Source of the DNA: Ornithinimicrobium avium
GTDB lineage: Bacteria; Actinomycetota; Actinomycetes; Actinomycetales; Dermatophilaceae
Reading direction: 5' to 3'
Assembly: GCF_003351765.1 (NCBI RefSeq)
Contig: NZ_CP031229.1
Coordinates: forward strand, 682,001-746,000
DNA: 64,000 nucleotides
The notes beneath the pieces are model-generated. The model was given only the letters and a program-made list of their open reading frames with translations. It made no database searches and was not told the DNA's origin. Both the position numbers and the translations under genes were made by a program. Shown here one piece after another: positions 1-7,095 of this stretch; positions within the stretch are counted from its first letter, which is position 1, and each line of letters opens with the position of its first letter.

Positions 1-57
1 GACCACGCGCCCGTCGCGCACGTCCAGGCAGGGGATGATGCGGCGGGCCAGGGTCAC
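1..57 (-). CDS. hisF: Imidazole glycerol phosphate synthase cyclase subunit HisF (N-terminal 19 codons only)
   Basis: Read from the GTG at 57, the translation starts MTLARRIIPCLDVRDGRVV. This is the conserved N-terminus of HisF, whose IPCLDV strand carries the first catalytic Asp. HisF uses ammonia from HisH to close the imidazole ring, giving IGP and AICAR. The start overlaps the hisA stop in a GTGA, so it is translationally coupled. The rest of the gene, and probably hisI, lie outside the window to the left. The identity is secure, although only the first 19 residues are visible. Confidence 0.93.
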   Translation of the reverse strand, partial: MTLARRIIPCLDVRDGRVV

Positions 58-812
58 AGCCCCTCCTCGTGGATGGCGTCGGTCAGGGACAGCCGGCCCT
101 CCAGGAGCGCCTTGCCCAGGATGATCCCGGCGCACCCGGTGCGCCGGGCGGTGCGCACGTCGTCGACGTTGCGGGCGCCGCCGGAGGCCTGCAGCTGCAG
201 GTCGGGGGTGGAGCGGGTGAGCATCGTGTAGAGGTGGAAGTTGGGCCCCCCGAGCGTGCCGTCCCGCCCGATGTCGGTGGTGAGCACGTGCTCCAGCCCG
301 GACCCGTGGTAGCGGTGCAGGCAGCTGACCAGGTCACCGCTGCCGTCCATGCCGGTCCACCCGTCGACCGCGACCTGCCAGGTGCCGTCGGCGCGGATGC
401 GGGTGTCGAGCGCGACGGTGATGCGGTCCGGCCCGAACCGGTCCAGCCAGCCGATGACGGTGTCCGGCTCGCGGACGGCCAGGGAACCCACGACCACCCG
501 GGTGGCGCCGGCGTCCAGGACGCGCCGGACGTCGTCGGCGCAGCGCACCCCACCGCCGGTCTGCACCATCAGGCCGGTGCGCTCGACGATCCGCTCCAGG
601 GTCGCATCGAGGGTGTAGCGGCCCTCGCGGGCGGCGTCGAGGTCGACCAGGTGCAGCCAGCGGGCGCCGGCCCGGGCGTAGCCCTCGGCGACCGTCACCG
701 GGTCGCCGGGGTAGCGCGTCTCCTGGTCGTAGTCACCCTTGAGGAGGCGGACGACGGCGCCGGAGCGCACGTCGATGGCGGGGTAGACGGTGAAAGGGGT
801 GTTGCTGCTCAC
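54..812 (-). CDS. hisA: ProFAR isomerase HisA, gammaproteobacterial type rather than PriA
   Basis: This 252-residue TIM barrel converts ProFAR to PRFAR in histidine synthesis. The N-terminal catalytic Asp lies in YPAIDVRSG and the second acid in TTDIGRDGTLGGPN. Phosphate-binding loops are QTGGGVR, VVVGSLAV and ASGGARN. Actinobacteria normally encode PriA, a dual HisA/TrpF enzyme with a DLDAAFGTG-type loop. Here the sequence reads DLDAAREGRYTL, with VYPA, GDYDQETRY and GWLDRFGPDRITVALD, which resembles xanthomonad HisA as I remember it. The GTG start at 812 follows the hisH stop after 45 bases, and the stop overlaps hisF. A consequence, by inference, is that the cell needs a separate trpF. Confidence 0.93.
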   Translation of the reverse strand: MSSNTPFTVYPAIDVRSGAVVRLLKGDYDQETRYPGDPVTVAEGYARAGARWLHLVDLDAAREGRYTLDATLERIVERTGLMVQTGGGVRCADDVRRVLDAGATRVVVGSLAVREPDTVIGWLDRFGPDRITVALDTRIRADGTWQVAVDGWTGMDGSGDLVSCLHRYHGSGLEHVLTTDIGRDGTLGGPNFHLYTMLTRSTPDLQLQASGGARNVDDVRTARRTGCAGIILGKALLEGRLSLTDAIHEEGL

Positions 813-857
813 GCGTGGATCACTTCCCGTGGTCTGGGTCCGGGGAGGTGGCGGGCC

Positions 858-1472
858 TCATCGCCCGACCTCCTCGACGAAGTTTCTCAGGAGCCTGGCA
901 CCGACGGCGCCCGAACGCTCCGGGTGGAACTGTGCGCCCCACCGCAGCCCGGCGCGCACGACCGCGCTGACGGTGGTGCCGTGGGTGGTGGAGGCGATGG
1001 TCGTCGGACCCGTCGGGGCGGCGTAGGAGTGCACGAAGTAGGCCCGCTCCCCCGCCGCCACGCCCCGTAGCAGCGGGTCGTCGGCGAGGTCCTCGAGGGT
1101 GTTCCAGCCCATGTGCGGCACCCGGACGCCCGGGGAGGGTGGTATGGCGCGCACCTCGCCCGGGAGGAGCCCCAGCATCGGCACGCCGCCGTCCTCCTCG
1201 GAGCGCTCCAGGAGCAGCTGCATCCCGAGGCAGACGCCCAGCAGCGGGGCCTGCACGTCGTGCAGGACCTGCTCCAGCCCGGACTCGCGCAGCCGCCGCA
1301 TCGCCGCCGCGGCGGCGCCCACGCCGGGGAGAACGACGCGGTCGGCGGCCAGGATGTCGCCGGGGTCGGCGGTGAGGCGCGCGGTCGCGCCGACCCGTTC
1401 CAGGGCGGCGGTGACCGAGCCGATGTTGGCGCCGCCGGAGTCGACGATCGCCACCCTCCGTGCGCGGCTCAC
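858..1472 (-). CDS. hisH: Imidazole glycerol phosphate synthase glutaminase subunit HisH
   Basis: A 204-residue class I glutamine amidotransferase that feeds ammonia to HisF. The nucleophilic Cys is in LLGVCLGMQLL, and the catalytic His-Glu pair is in WGAQFHPERSG. The N-terminus VAIVDSGGANIGSV is typical of the enteric and xanthomonad subgroup. The start is GTG at 1472, 22 bases after the hisB stop, with a GGGGACGG Shine-Dalgarno-like run upstream. It is part of the compact his operon and its order (after hisB, before hisA) is that of the enteric operon. Confidence 0.93.
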   Translation of the reverse strand: MSRARRVAIVDSGGANIGSVTAALERVGATARLTADPGDILAADRVVLPGVGAAAAAMRRLRESGLEQVLHDVQAPLLGVCLGMQLLLERSEEDGGVPMLGLLPGEVRAIPPSPGVRVPHMGWNTLEDLADDPLLRGVAAGERAYFVHSYAAPTGPTTIASTTHGTTVSAVVRAGLRWGAQFHPERSGAVGARLLRNFVEEVGR

Positions 1473-1494
1473 GAGCCCGTCCCCGCCCCGGACC

Positions 1495-2595
1495 TCACAG
1501 GACGCCCTTGGTCGAGGGCAGCTCGGTGGCGTCGCCCTGCCGGGCCAGGGCCTGGCGCAGCGCGCGGGCGACGGCCTTGAAGCCGACCTCGATCTGGTGG
1601 TGGGTGTTCTCCCCGGTCACCGACAGGTGCAGGGTGCAGCGCAGCGCGTCGGCGAAGGAGCGCCAGAAGTGCTCGACCATCTCGGTGGGGAACTCCCCGA
1701 CGCTGGGCCGCTGGAAGCTGCCCTCGTAGCGGAAGAACGGCCGGCCGGACAGGTCGATCGCGGCGGAGGCCCGGGCCTCGTCCATCGGCGCGGTGAACCC
1801 GTAGCGGCCGATGCCGCGCTTGTCCCCCAGCGCCTCGCGGAGGGCCTGGCCGATCGCGAGCGCCACGTCCTCCACGGTGTGGTGCTCGTCGATGTGCAGG
1901 TCCCCGTCGCAGCGGACCGTCATCGCGAAGCCTCCGTGCTTGGCGAGCTGGTCGAGCATGTGGTCGAAGAAGCCCACGCCGGTCTCGGCGTCGCCGCCGG
2001 GCGTCCCGTCGAGGTCCACGTCGACGGTGATCCGCGTCTCGGAGGTGTTGCGCTCCACGTGCGCGGTGCGGGGGCGGACGACGACCTCGTGCGCGATCTG
2101 CGGCCACGTGGTCGTCGCCAGGTCGCCGGCGAGCTCCTCGCGCGCCGGCAGCAGGTAGGTGCGGATCCCCAGGTTGTCGCCGAACTCCTTGTCCGAGGGC
2201 CGGTCCCCCACCATGAAGGACCGCTGCCAGTCCACACCCCGGTCCTTGAGGAGGTGGACGACCCGCCCGATCCCGGGCTTGCGGGTCCACGGCGCGTCGG
2301 GGCCGCCGTGGTGCGGGTCGATCACGACCTCGCGGAAGCGCACGCCCTGGCTCGTCAGCACCTGCATGACCAGGCCGTGCGCGCGGTCGAAGTCCTCCTG
2401 CGGGAAGGAGTCGGTGCCCAGGCCGTCCTGGTTGGTCACCATGACGAGGTCGAAGCCGGCGTCCTGGATGCGCAGCAGCGCGGGGATCACGCCGTCGACG
2501 AAGGCGACCTTGGCCGGACTGTCGACCTGGTGGTCCTCGGGCTCGTGGACGATGGTCCCGTCGCGGTCGACGAAGCAGATGGGTCGGGCGCTCAT
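1495..2595 (-). CDS. hisB: Bifunctional histidinol-phosphatase / imidazoleglycerol-phosphate dehydratase HisB
   Basis: This 366-residue protein fuses two enzymes. Residues 1 to about 165 are a HAD phosphatase with the DxD motif at Asp10/Asp12 (FVDRDGTIV) and a VTNQDGLG motif. The rest is IGP dehydratase with metal-binding GFFDHMLDQLAKHGGF and HIDEHHTVED. Actinobacteria usually have monofunctional HisB plus an unrelated HisN phosphatase, whereas this fusion is the gammaproteobacterial form. The loop that in E. coli carries the zinc ligands (Cys93, His95, Cys101, Cys103) here has Asp93, His95, Ala101 and Trp103, so the zinc site is not conserved; the xanthomonad form is also like this from memory. 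The ATG overlaps the hisC stop in ATGA. Confidence 0.95.
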   Translation of the reverse strand: MSARPICFVDRDGTIVHEPEDHQVDSPAKVAFVDGVIPALLRIQDAGFDLVMVTNQDGLGTDSFPQEDFDRAHGLVMQVLTSQGVRFREVVIDPHHGGPDAPWTRKPGIGRVVHLLKDRGVDWQRSFMVGDRPSDKEFGDNLGIRTYLLPAREELAGDLATTTWPQIAHEVVVRPRTAHVERNTSETRITVDVDLDGTPGGDAETGVGFFDHMLDQLAKHGGFAMTVRCDGDLHIDEHHTVEDVALAIGQALREALGDKRGIGRYGFTAPMDEARASAAIDLSGRPFFRYEGSFQRPSVGEFPTEMVEHFWRSFADALRCTLHLSVTGENTHHQIEVGFKAVARALRQALARQGDATELPSTKGVL

Positions 2596-3677
2596 GCGGT
2601 GGTCTCTCCCAGGGCGTTCTCGAGGGCGGACATCTCCTCGGCGGAGCCGATCGAGATGCGGAGGGCGTCCTCCAGTGCGGGGTGGTGGCGCACGTCGCGC
2701 ACCACGATCCCGGCGGAGGCCAGGGTATGCAGCAGCGCGTCCGGGTCCTCGCACCGCACCAGCAGGAAGTTGGCCTCGCTGGCGTAGACGGCGCGCACGC
2801 CGTCCAGGGCGCGCAGCCGGCGGCCGAGCGCGTCGCGCAGCCGGAGGGTCTGCATCACCCGGCGACGGGTCTCGGCGAGGGCGGCCGGGGCGAGGGCGGC
2901 CACGCCCATCCGGGCGACCGGGACCGGCACCGGGTAGGGCGCCTGGACGCGGCGCAGGACGGCGGCGAGGTCGGGGTGGGCCAGCCCGGCGCCGATCCGC
3001 GCGCCGGCCAGGCCGTGGGCCTTGGACAGGGTGCGCAGCACCACCAGCGTGGGGTGCTCGGCGAGCAGGCTGGTGGCCGAGCGCTGGGCGGCGAACTCGC
3101 CGTAGGCCTCGTCGACGACCACGACCGCCTGGTCGGCCAGCTGCTCGGCGAGCGCCGCGAGCTCGCGCAGCGGCACCAGGGAGCCGGTGGGGTTGCCCGG
3201 CGAGGCGACGAAGACGAGGCGGGCGCCGGTGCGGCGGGCGGCGGCGGCGAGGGCCGCGGTGTCCACCTGCCAGCGCAGGCCGTCCTCGGTCTGGGGGACG
3301 TCGGTCACCGGTACGCCGTGGAGGGCGGCGCTGACGGCATACATCCCGAACGTCGGGGAGCTGATGAGGATGCCGTCTCCGCCGGGCAGGCACAGGGCGC
3401 GGACGAGCAGCTCGATGAGCTCGTCGCTGCCGCGGCCGACGACGACCTGGTCGGGGGCGGCGGCGCACAGGTCGGCGAAGGCGTCGACGAGGTCGGCCGG
3501 CTGCGGGTCCGGGTAGCGGCGTGCGGCGCCACCGGGGTCGACGCTGCTCGGCAGCCCGGACTCGTTGGCGTTGAGCCAGACCTGGGCCGCGGCCCCGGGC
3601 GCGCTGGTGCGGGCCGAGGAGTAGCCGGCGAAGCCGCGCAGGTCCTGGCGGAGCAGGTGGGAGGGGAAGCCGGTCAC
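2592..3677 (-). CDS. hisC: Histidinol-phosphate aminotransferase HisC
   Basis: A 361-residue fold-type I PLP aminotransferase that converts imidazole acetol phosphate and glutamate to histidinol phosphate. The PLP lysine lies in LRTLSKAHGLAGARIG. The cofactor Asp/Tyr region is VVVDEAYGEF, and SPGNPTGS is the usual Asn-containing loop. A C-terminal Arg (LRISIG) binds substrate. The GTG start at 3677 overlaps the hisD stop (GTGA), and its own stop overlaps hisB (ATGA). The length is normal for the family. Confidence 0.94.
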   Translation of the reverse strand: MTGFPSHLLRQDLRGFAGYSSARTSAPGAAAQVWLNANESGLPSSVDPGGAARRYPDPQPADLVDAFADLCAAAPDQVVVGRGSDELIELLVRALCLPGGDGILISSPTFGMYAVSAALHGVPVTDVPQTEDGLRWQVDTAALAAAARRTGARLVFVASPGNPTGSLVPLRELAALAEQLADQAVVVVDEAYGEFAAQRSATSLLAEHPTLVVLRTLSKAHGLAGARIGAGLAHPDLAAVLRRVQAPYPVPVPVARMGVAALAPAALAETRRRVMQTLRLRDALGRRLRALDGVRAVYASEANFLLVRCEDPDALLHTLASAGIVVRDVRHHPALEDALRISIGSAEEMSALENALGETTA

Positions 3678-4987
3678 GACGCCCGCCCCGCCCCGGCCCG
3701 GTCCAGCCGGCGGGTGACGGCGCGCTGGTGGGCGTGCAGCTGCTCGGCGCCGGCGAGGACGACCGCGCACGGACCGACGGCCGCCAGGCCCTCGGGGGTG
3801 GCGTGCTGGACGCTCATCGCCACCTGGAAGGAGGCGACGTCCACGCCGCCGGTGAAGCGGGCGGCGCCGGCGGTCGGCAGGACGTGGTTGGTGCCGGAGC
3901 AGTAGTCGCCGAGGGTCTCCGGGGTGTGGTCGCCGAGGAAGACCGAACCGGCCCGGTCGACACGGTCCAGCAGGGTCCGCGGGTCGCGGACGGCGAGGAT
4001 GAGGTGCTCGGGGGCGTAGCCGTTGGAGACGTCCACGGCGGTGTCCAGGTCCGGGGTGAGGACGAGGCGGCTGGCGGCCAGGGCCTTGCGGGCGATGTCG
4101 GCCCGCGGGAGGGTCTCGACCTGCTCCTCGACCTGGGTGGCCACCGCCTCGGCCAGCTCCCGTGAGTCGGTGAGCAGGACGACCTGGCTGTCCGGCCCGT
4201 GCTCGGCCTGGCTGAGCAGGTCCGCGGCGACGAACTCCGCGTCGGCGCCGGCGTCCGCGATGACCAGCACCTCCGAGGGGCCGGCGGGCAGGTCGATGCC
4301 CGGGCCGCCCTCGGCGGTGGAGACCTGCCGCTTGGCCTCGGTGACCCAGGCGTTGCCGGGGCCGAAGATCTTGTCGCAGGCGGGCACCGACGCGGTCCCG
4401 TAGGCCATCGCAGCGACCGCCTGGGCACCGCCGAGGGTGAAGACCCGCGTGATACCGCACTCCGCTGCTGCGGCGAGCACGGCCGGGTCTGCGCTGCCGT
4501 CGGGGCGGGGCGGGGTGCACAGCACGACCTCGGGGCAGCCCGCCAGCTGCGCGGGCACGCCGAGCATGAGCGCGGTGGAGGGCAGCGGCGCCGAGCCCGC
4601 CGGCACGTAGAGCCCGACCCGCCGGACCGGACGCACCACCTTCTCGCAGACGACGCCGGGGGCGGTCTGCACCGCATACCCGGTGCGCATGCCGGCCTCG
4701 TGGAAGGTGCGGATGCGCCCGGCGGCCTCGGTGATCGCGGACCGCAGCGCGGGGTCGAGCGAGGCGGCGGCGCGGTCGCGCTCGGCGACCGGGACCTGCA
4801 GGACGTCCACCGTGGCGCCGTCGAGGCGCGCGGTCAGCTCGCGCAGGGCCTCGTCCCCGCCGGTGCGCACCTGCCCGAGGATGTCGGCCACCCCCGCGGT
4901 CACCTCGGGGCCGGCGGCGGCGGTGCCGCGGCGCAGGGCCTCGACGCGCTCGGCCTCGGAGAGGTCGGTCCAGGTCAGGACGTTCAT
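3674..4987 (-). CDS. hisD: Histidinol dehydrogenase HisD
   Basis: A 437-residue zinc enzyme that oxidises histidinol to histidine in two NAD-dependent steps. Family signatures are visible: GLYVPAGSAPLPSTALM, the KIFGPGNAWVTEAKRQV block, IDLPAGPSEVLVIAD, LSQAEHGPDSQ with zinc and catalytic residues, and GDYCSGTNHVLPT. The wording of the GNAWVTEAKRQVS and ARKALAASRLVL blocks resembles gammaproteobacterial HisD. The ATG at 4987 overlaps the hisG stop (ATGA), giving tight translational coupling. Confidence 0.94.
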   Translation of the reverse strand: MNVLTWTDLSEAERVEALRRGTAAAGPEVTAGVADILGQVRTGGDEALRELTARLDGATVDVLQVPVAERDRAAASLDPALRSAITEAAGRIRTFHEAGMRTGYAVQTAPGVVCEKVVRPVRRVGLYVPAGSAPLPSTALMLGVPAQLAGCPEVVLCTPPRPDGSADPAVLAAAAECGITRVFTLGGAQAVAAMAYGTASVPACDKIFGPGNAWVTEAKRQVSTAEGGPGIDLPAGPSEVLVIADAGADAEFVAADLLSQAEHGPDSQVVLLTDSRELAEAVATQVEEQVETLPRADIARKALAASRLVLTPDLDTAVDVSNGYAPEHLILAVRDPRTLLDRVDRAGSVFLGDHTPETLGDYCSGTNHVLPTAGAARFTGGVDVASFQVAMSVQHATPEGLAAVGPCAVVLAGAEQLHAHQRAVTRRLDRAGAGRAS

Positions 4988-5892
4988 GCCAGCATCCCCT
5001 CCACCGGCAGGACCATGAGGTTGTGCGCGCCGGCGCGCTTGAGCTCCTCGAGGCGGGACCACGAGACGGACCCGTGCACGAGCGCCTGGACCGAGACCTC
5101 CTCGCGCCCGTCGACCTGCATGACGGTCGGCTCGTGGCCCGCGGGCATCAGCGCCAGGACCGCGCCGAGCTCGGACCGGCCGGTGCGCAGCATCAGCAGC
5201 CGTGCCTCCTTGAGCCGGACCGCCCCGTCGAGGCGGCGCAGCAGCAGGTCGGCGATCTCCTGGCGTCCGTCGTCGAGGGCGTGGTCGGGGCCGGCCACGA
5301 CGGCCTCGGACTCCAGGATCGTGGTCACCGGCTCGAGCTGGTTGGCGCGCAGCGTGCCGCCGCTGGAGACGAGGTCGGCCACGACGTCGGCCTGTCCCAG
5401 ACGGGGGGCGATCTCGACCGAGCCGTTGAGCAGCACCGGCTGCGCGTCGACGCCCTGCTCCTCCAGCCAGCGGGCCAGGGTCCGCGGGTAGGAGGTGGCG
5501 ATCCGCAGCCCGGCCAGCTGCTCCGGGCCGGTCCACTCCTGGTCGTCGGGGATGGCCACGTCCAGGCGGCACGCGCCCCAGCCCAGCCGGCGCCACTCGG
5601 TGAGGCGGCCGTCCCGCCCGGTGGCGGCGCGCTCCAGCCCGTGCTCGACGAGGACGTTGCGCCCGACGATCCCCAGGTCGCACACGCCGTCGGCGATGAG
5701 GGCCGGGATGTCGTCGTCGCGCACGAGGAGGACGTCCACGGGCAGGCTCTCGCCGTAGAGGAAGAGGCGGTCCCTGCTCTCGCGCCAGGTCAGGCCGCAG
5801 GAGGCGAGGAGCTCGCGGGCCGGGTCGCCGAGGCGGCCGCTCTTCTGGATGGCGACACGGAGCCGCTCGCGCGGCTGGGAGGGCGGGGTCAT
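4984..5892 (-). CDS. hisG: ATP phosphoribosyltransferase HisG, long form
   Basis: A 302-residue first enzyme of histidine synthesis, condensing ATP and PRPP. It has the long-form layout, with a catalytic half and a C-terminal ACT-like allosteric domain ending VLPVEGML, so feedback by histidine is expected. Diagnostic blocks are QKSGRLGDPARELL, VRDDDIPALIADGVCDLGI, ATSYPRTL and LLNGSVEIAPRLGQADVVAD. These read like enteric HisG. The M. tuberculosis form, as I remember it, has KGAL and LRPKDIA instead. The ATG start is 47 bases downstream of the regulator gene, and the stop overlaps hisD. Confidence 0.94.
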   Translation of the reverse strand: MTPPSQPRERLRVAIQKSGRLGDPARELLASCGLTWRESRDRLFLYGESLPVDVLLVRDDDIPALIADGVCDLGIVGRNVLVEHGLERAATGRDGRLTEWRRLGWGACRLDVAIPDDQEWTGPEQLAGLRIATSYPRTLARWLEEQGVDAQPVLLNGSVEIAPRLGQADVVADLVSSGGTLRANQLEPVTTILESEAVVAGPDHALDDGRQEIADLLLRRLDGAVRLKEARLLMLRTGRSELGAVLALMPAGHEPTVMQVDGREEVSVQALVHGSVSWSRLEELKRAGAHNLMVLPVEGMLA

Positions 5893-5939
5893 GAGGACCT
5901 TCCGGGCAGGGTGGTGTGCGGTGCGGGGCCGGGGCTGGC

Positions 5940-6257
5940 TCAGGCGTGATGCTCGAGCGCGGCGCGATGCTCGAGCGCGGCGCGGTAGCCGCCCGAGCCG
6001 TGCTCCATCGCCCGCGCTATCCGCCCCACGGTCGTCACGCTCACCCCGGTGACCTCGTGGATCTGGCGGTAGGGCATCCCCGCCTCCAGCAGCGGCACCA
6101 CCGACCAGCGGTCGGCCAGCGCCTCGATCTCGGCCGGCGTGCACAGGTCGTCGAGGAAGGCGTCCACCCGGTCGGGGTCGCGCAGCGCGGCGAGCACCCG
6201 GGTCAGCTGCTGCCGGGCGTCGAGGGCCCGTGCGGCGTCGCTGTCCCGCTGCTTCAC
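5940..6257 (-). CDS. hisR: TrpR/YerC-superfamily regulator, probable repressor of the his operon
   Basis: A small 105-residue helical protein heading the his operon. Residues about 30-90 match the TrpR-like YerC/YecD family: DLCTPAEIEALADRW, then a helix-turn-helix in MPYRQIHEVTGVSVTTVGRIARA, then the family GGY motif. Related proteins lead his operons in Xanthomonadales and are predicted histidine repressors. The GTG start at 6257 has GAGGAG seven bases upstream. An 18-bp quasi-palindrome sits 46 bases before the start. The last residues repeat (ALEHRA, ALEHHA) because of an 18-bp tandem duplication. The symbol is given by analogy; the function as His-responsive repressor is inferred. Confidence 0.78.
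   Translation of the reverse strand: MKQRDSDAARALDARQQLTRVLAALRDPDRVDAFLDDLCTPAEIEALADRWSVVPLLEAGMPYRQIHEVTGVSVTTVGRIARAMEHGSGGYRAALEHRAALEHHA
5948..5983. repeat. Perfect 18-bp tandem duplication in the 3' end of the hisR-like gene
   Basis: Bases 5948-5965 (gatgctcgagcgcggcgc) are repeated without change at 5966-5983. The unit is six codons long, so the frame is kept and the regulator simply gains six residues near its C-terminus. Two perfect copies suggest a recent slippage event. Confidence 0.85.
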
Positions 6258-6303
6258 CCGTGTCTCCTCGTGTCGTCCGGCCGTCGGCGTGGTGTGCATG
6301 TCA

Positions 6304-6321
6304 TAACGCGCTATCACGTTA
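6304..6321. promoter_or_regulatory. Candidate HisR operator
   Basis: TAACGCGCTATCACGTTA is an 18-bp quasi-palindrome with 5-bp outer arms (TAACG and CGTTA) and further internal symmetry around the central TA. It lies between the divergent hisR-like gene and the lipoprotein cyclophilin gene. On the minus strand it is directly followed by TATGAC, a plausible -10 box for the his operon. Binding here would therefore block transcription of hisR-hisGDCBHAF. That the adjacent TrpR-like protein binds it is inference. Confidence 0.55.
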
Positions 6322-6363
6322 ACACATCCTGGGCAGCCGCACGACGCCCGACCGGGGACTCCG

Positions 6364-6369
6364 TACACT
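6364..6369 (+). promoter_or_regulatory. -10 box (TACACT) for a leaderless transcript
   Basis: TACACT lies eight bases before the ATG at 6378, and there is no Shine-Dalgarno sequence between them. This spacing places the transcription start at or next to the ATG, the usual arrangement for leaderless actinobacterial genes. Confidence 0.5.
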
Positions 6370-6377
6370 CCCCTGCC

Positions 6378-7085
6378 ATGCGTCGTCTCCTCGCCCCCGT
6401 GGCCCTCGGCTCCCTGGCCCTCGTCCTGTCCGCGTGCGGCTCCGGCGACGCGACCTTCCCGGGCTCCGGGGGCACGCAGACCTCCGCCGGTGGCGCGGCG
6501 GCACCGGCACTGACCTGCGAGGATCCGCCGACCGCCCCCTCCGACGTGCCGACCTTCAGCCAGGACGACCTGCCCGAGCCGCTGTCCGGCGACCCTACGA
6601 CCCTGACCGCCACGCTGGAGACCAACTGCGGCGACATCGTCCTGGAGCTCGACGCCGCGAAGGCCCCGCAGACGGTCGCCAGCTTCGAGTTCCTCGCGGG
6701 GCAGGGCTACTGGGACCACAGCGCCTGCCACCGGCTGACGACCCAGGGCATCTTCGTGCTCCAGTGCGGCGACCCGACGGGGACCGGCCGCGGCAACCCG
6801 GGCTACGGCTACGGCATCGAGAACGCCCCGGCCGACGGCCGCTACCCGGCGGGCACCCTGGCGATGGCCCGGACCCAGGACCCGGGCAGCAACGGCGGAC
6901 AGTTCTTCATCGTCTACGAGGACACCCAGCTTCCGGTGCAGGGCGGCGGCTACAGCATCTTCGGCCGGGTCACCCAGGGCCTCGACATCGTCCAGGCGGT
7001 CGCCGCGCAGGGCGGTCGGAGCGAGGACCCCAACGGCAGCGCGCCGGCACAGCCGATCAGCATCCTGTCGGTCGACGTCGGCTGA
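6378..7085 (+). CDS. Lipoprotein peptidyl-prolyl cis-trans isomerase (cyclophilin)
   Basis: A 235-residue exported cyclophilin. The first 20 residues form a lipoprotein signal ending in the lipobox LSAC, so the protein should be anchored outside the membrane at the cysteine. A Gly/Ala-rich linker follows, then the cyclophilin domain with FEFLAGQGYWDHSACHRL, NPGYGYGIENAP, TLAMARTQDPGSNGGQFFIVY and FGRVTQGLDIV. It would assist folding of secreted proteins. In many actinobacteria a similar gene lies between relA and the MBL-hisS pair; here it lies on the far side of hisS and converges with it. The start is probably leaderless. Confidence 0.9.
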   Translation: MRRLLAPVALGSLALVLSACGSGDATFPGSGGTQTSAGGAAAPALTCEDPPTAPSDVPTFSQDDLPEPLSGDPTTLTATLETNCGDIVLELDAAKAPQTVASFEFLAGQGYWDHSACHRLTTQGIFVLQCGDPTGTGRGNPGYGYGIENAPADGRYPAGTLAMARTQDPGSNGGQFFIVYEDTQLPVQGGGYSIFGRVTQGLDIVQAVAAQGGRSEDPNGSAPAQPISILSVDVG

Positions 7086-7095
7086 GCCACGGCCC

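Noticed and set aside
54..812. PriA (dual HisA/TrpF) as the identity of the HisA gene
   Set aside because: The PriA-like loops are absent and the protein follows the gammaproteobacterial HisA pattern throughout.
69..2787. Long plus-strand open frames opposite hisA, hisH and hisB (e.g. 69-1070, 1099-2787)
   Set aside because: They are antisense shadows caused by GC-rich third codon positions. Their translations are Arg/Gly/Pro/Ala-rich and match no family, while the minus strand encodes recognisable enzymes. The same applies to the other long antisense frames in the window.
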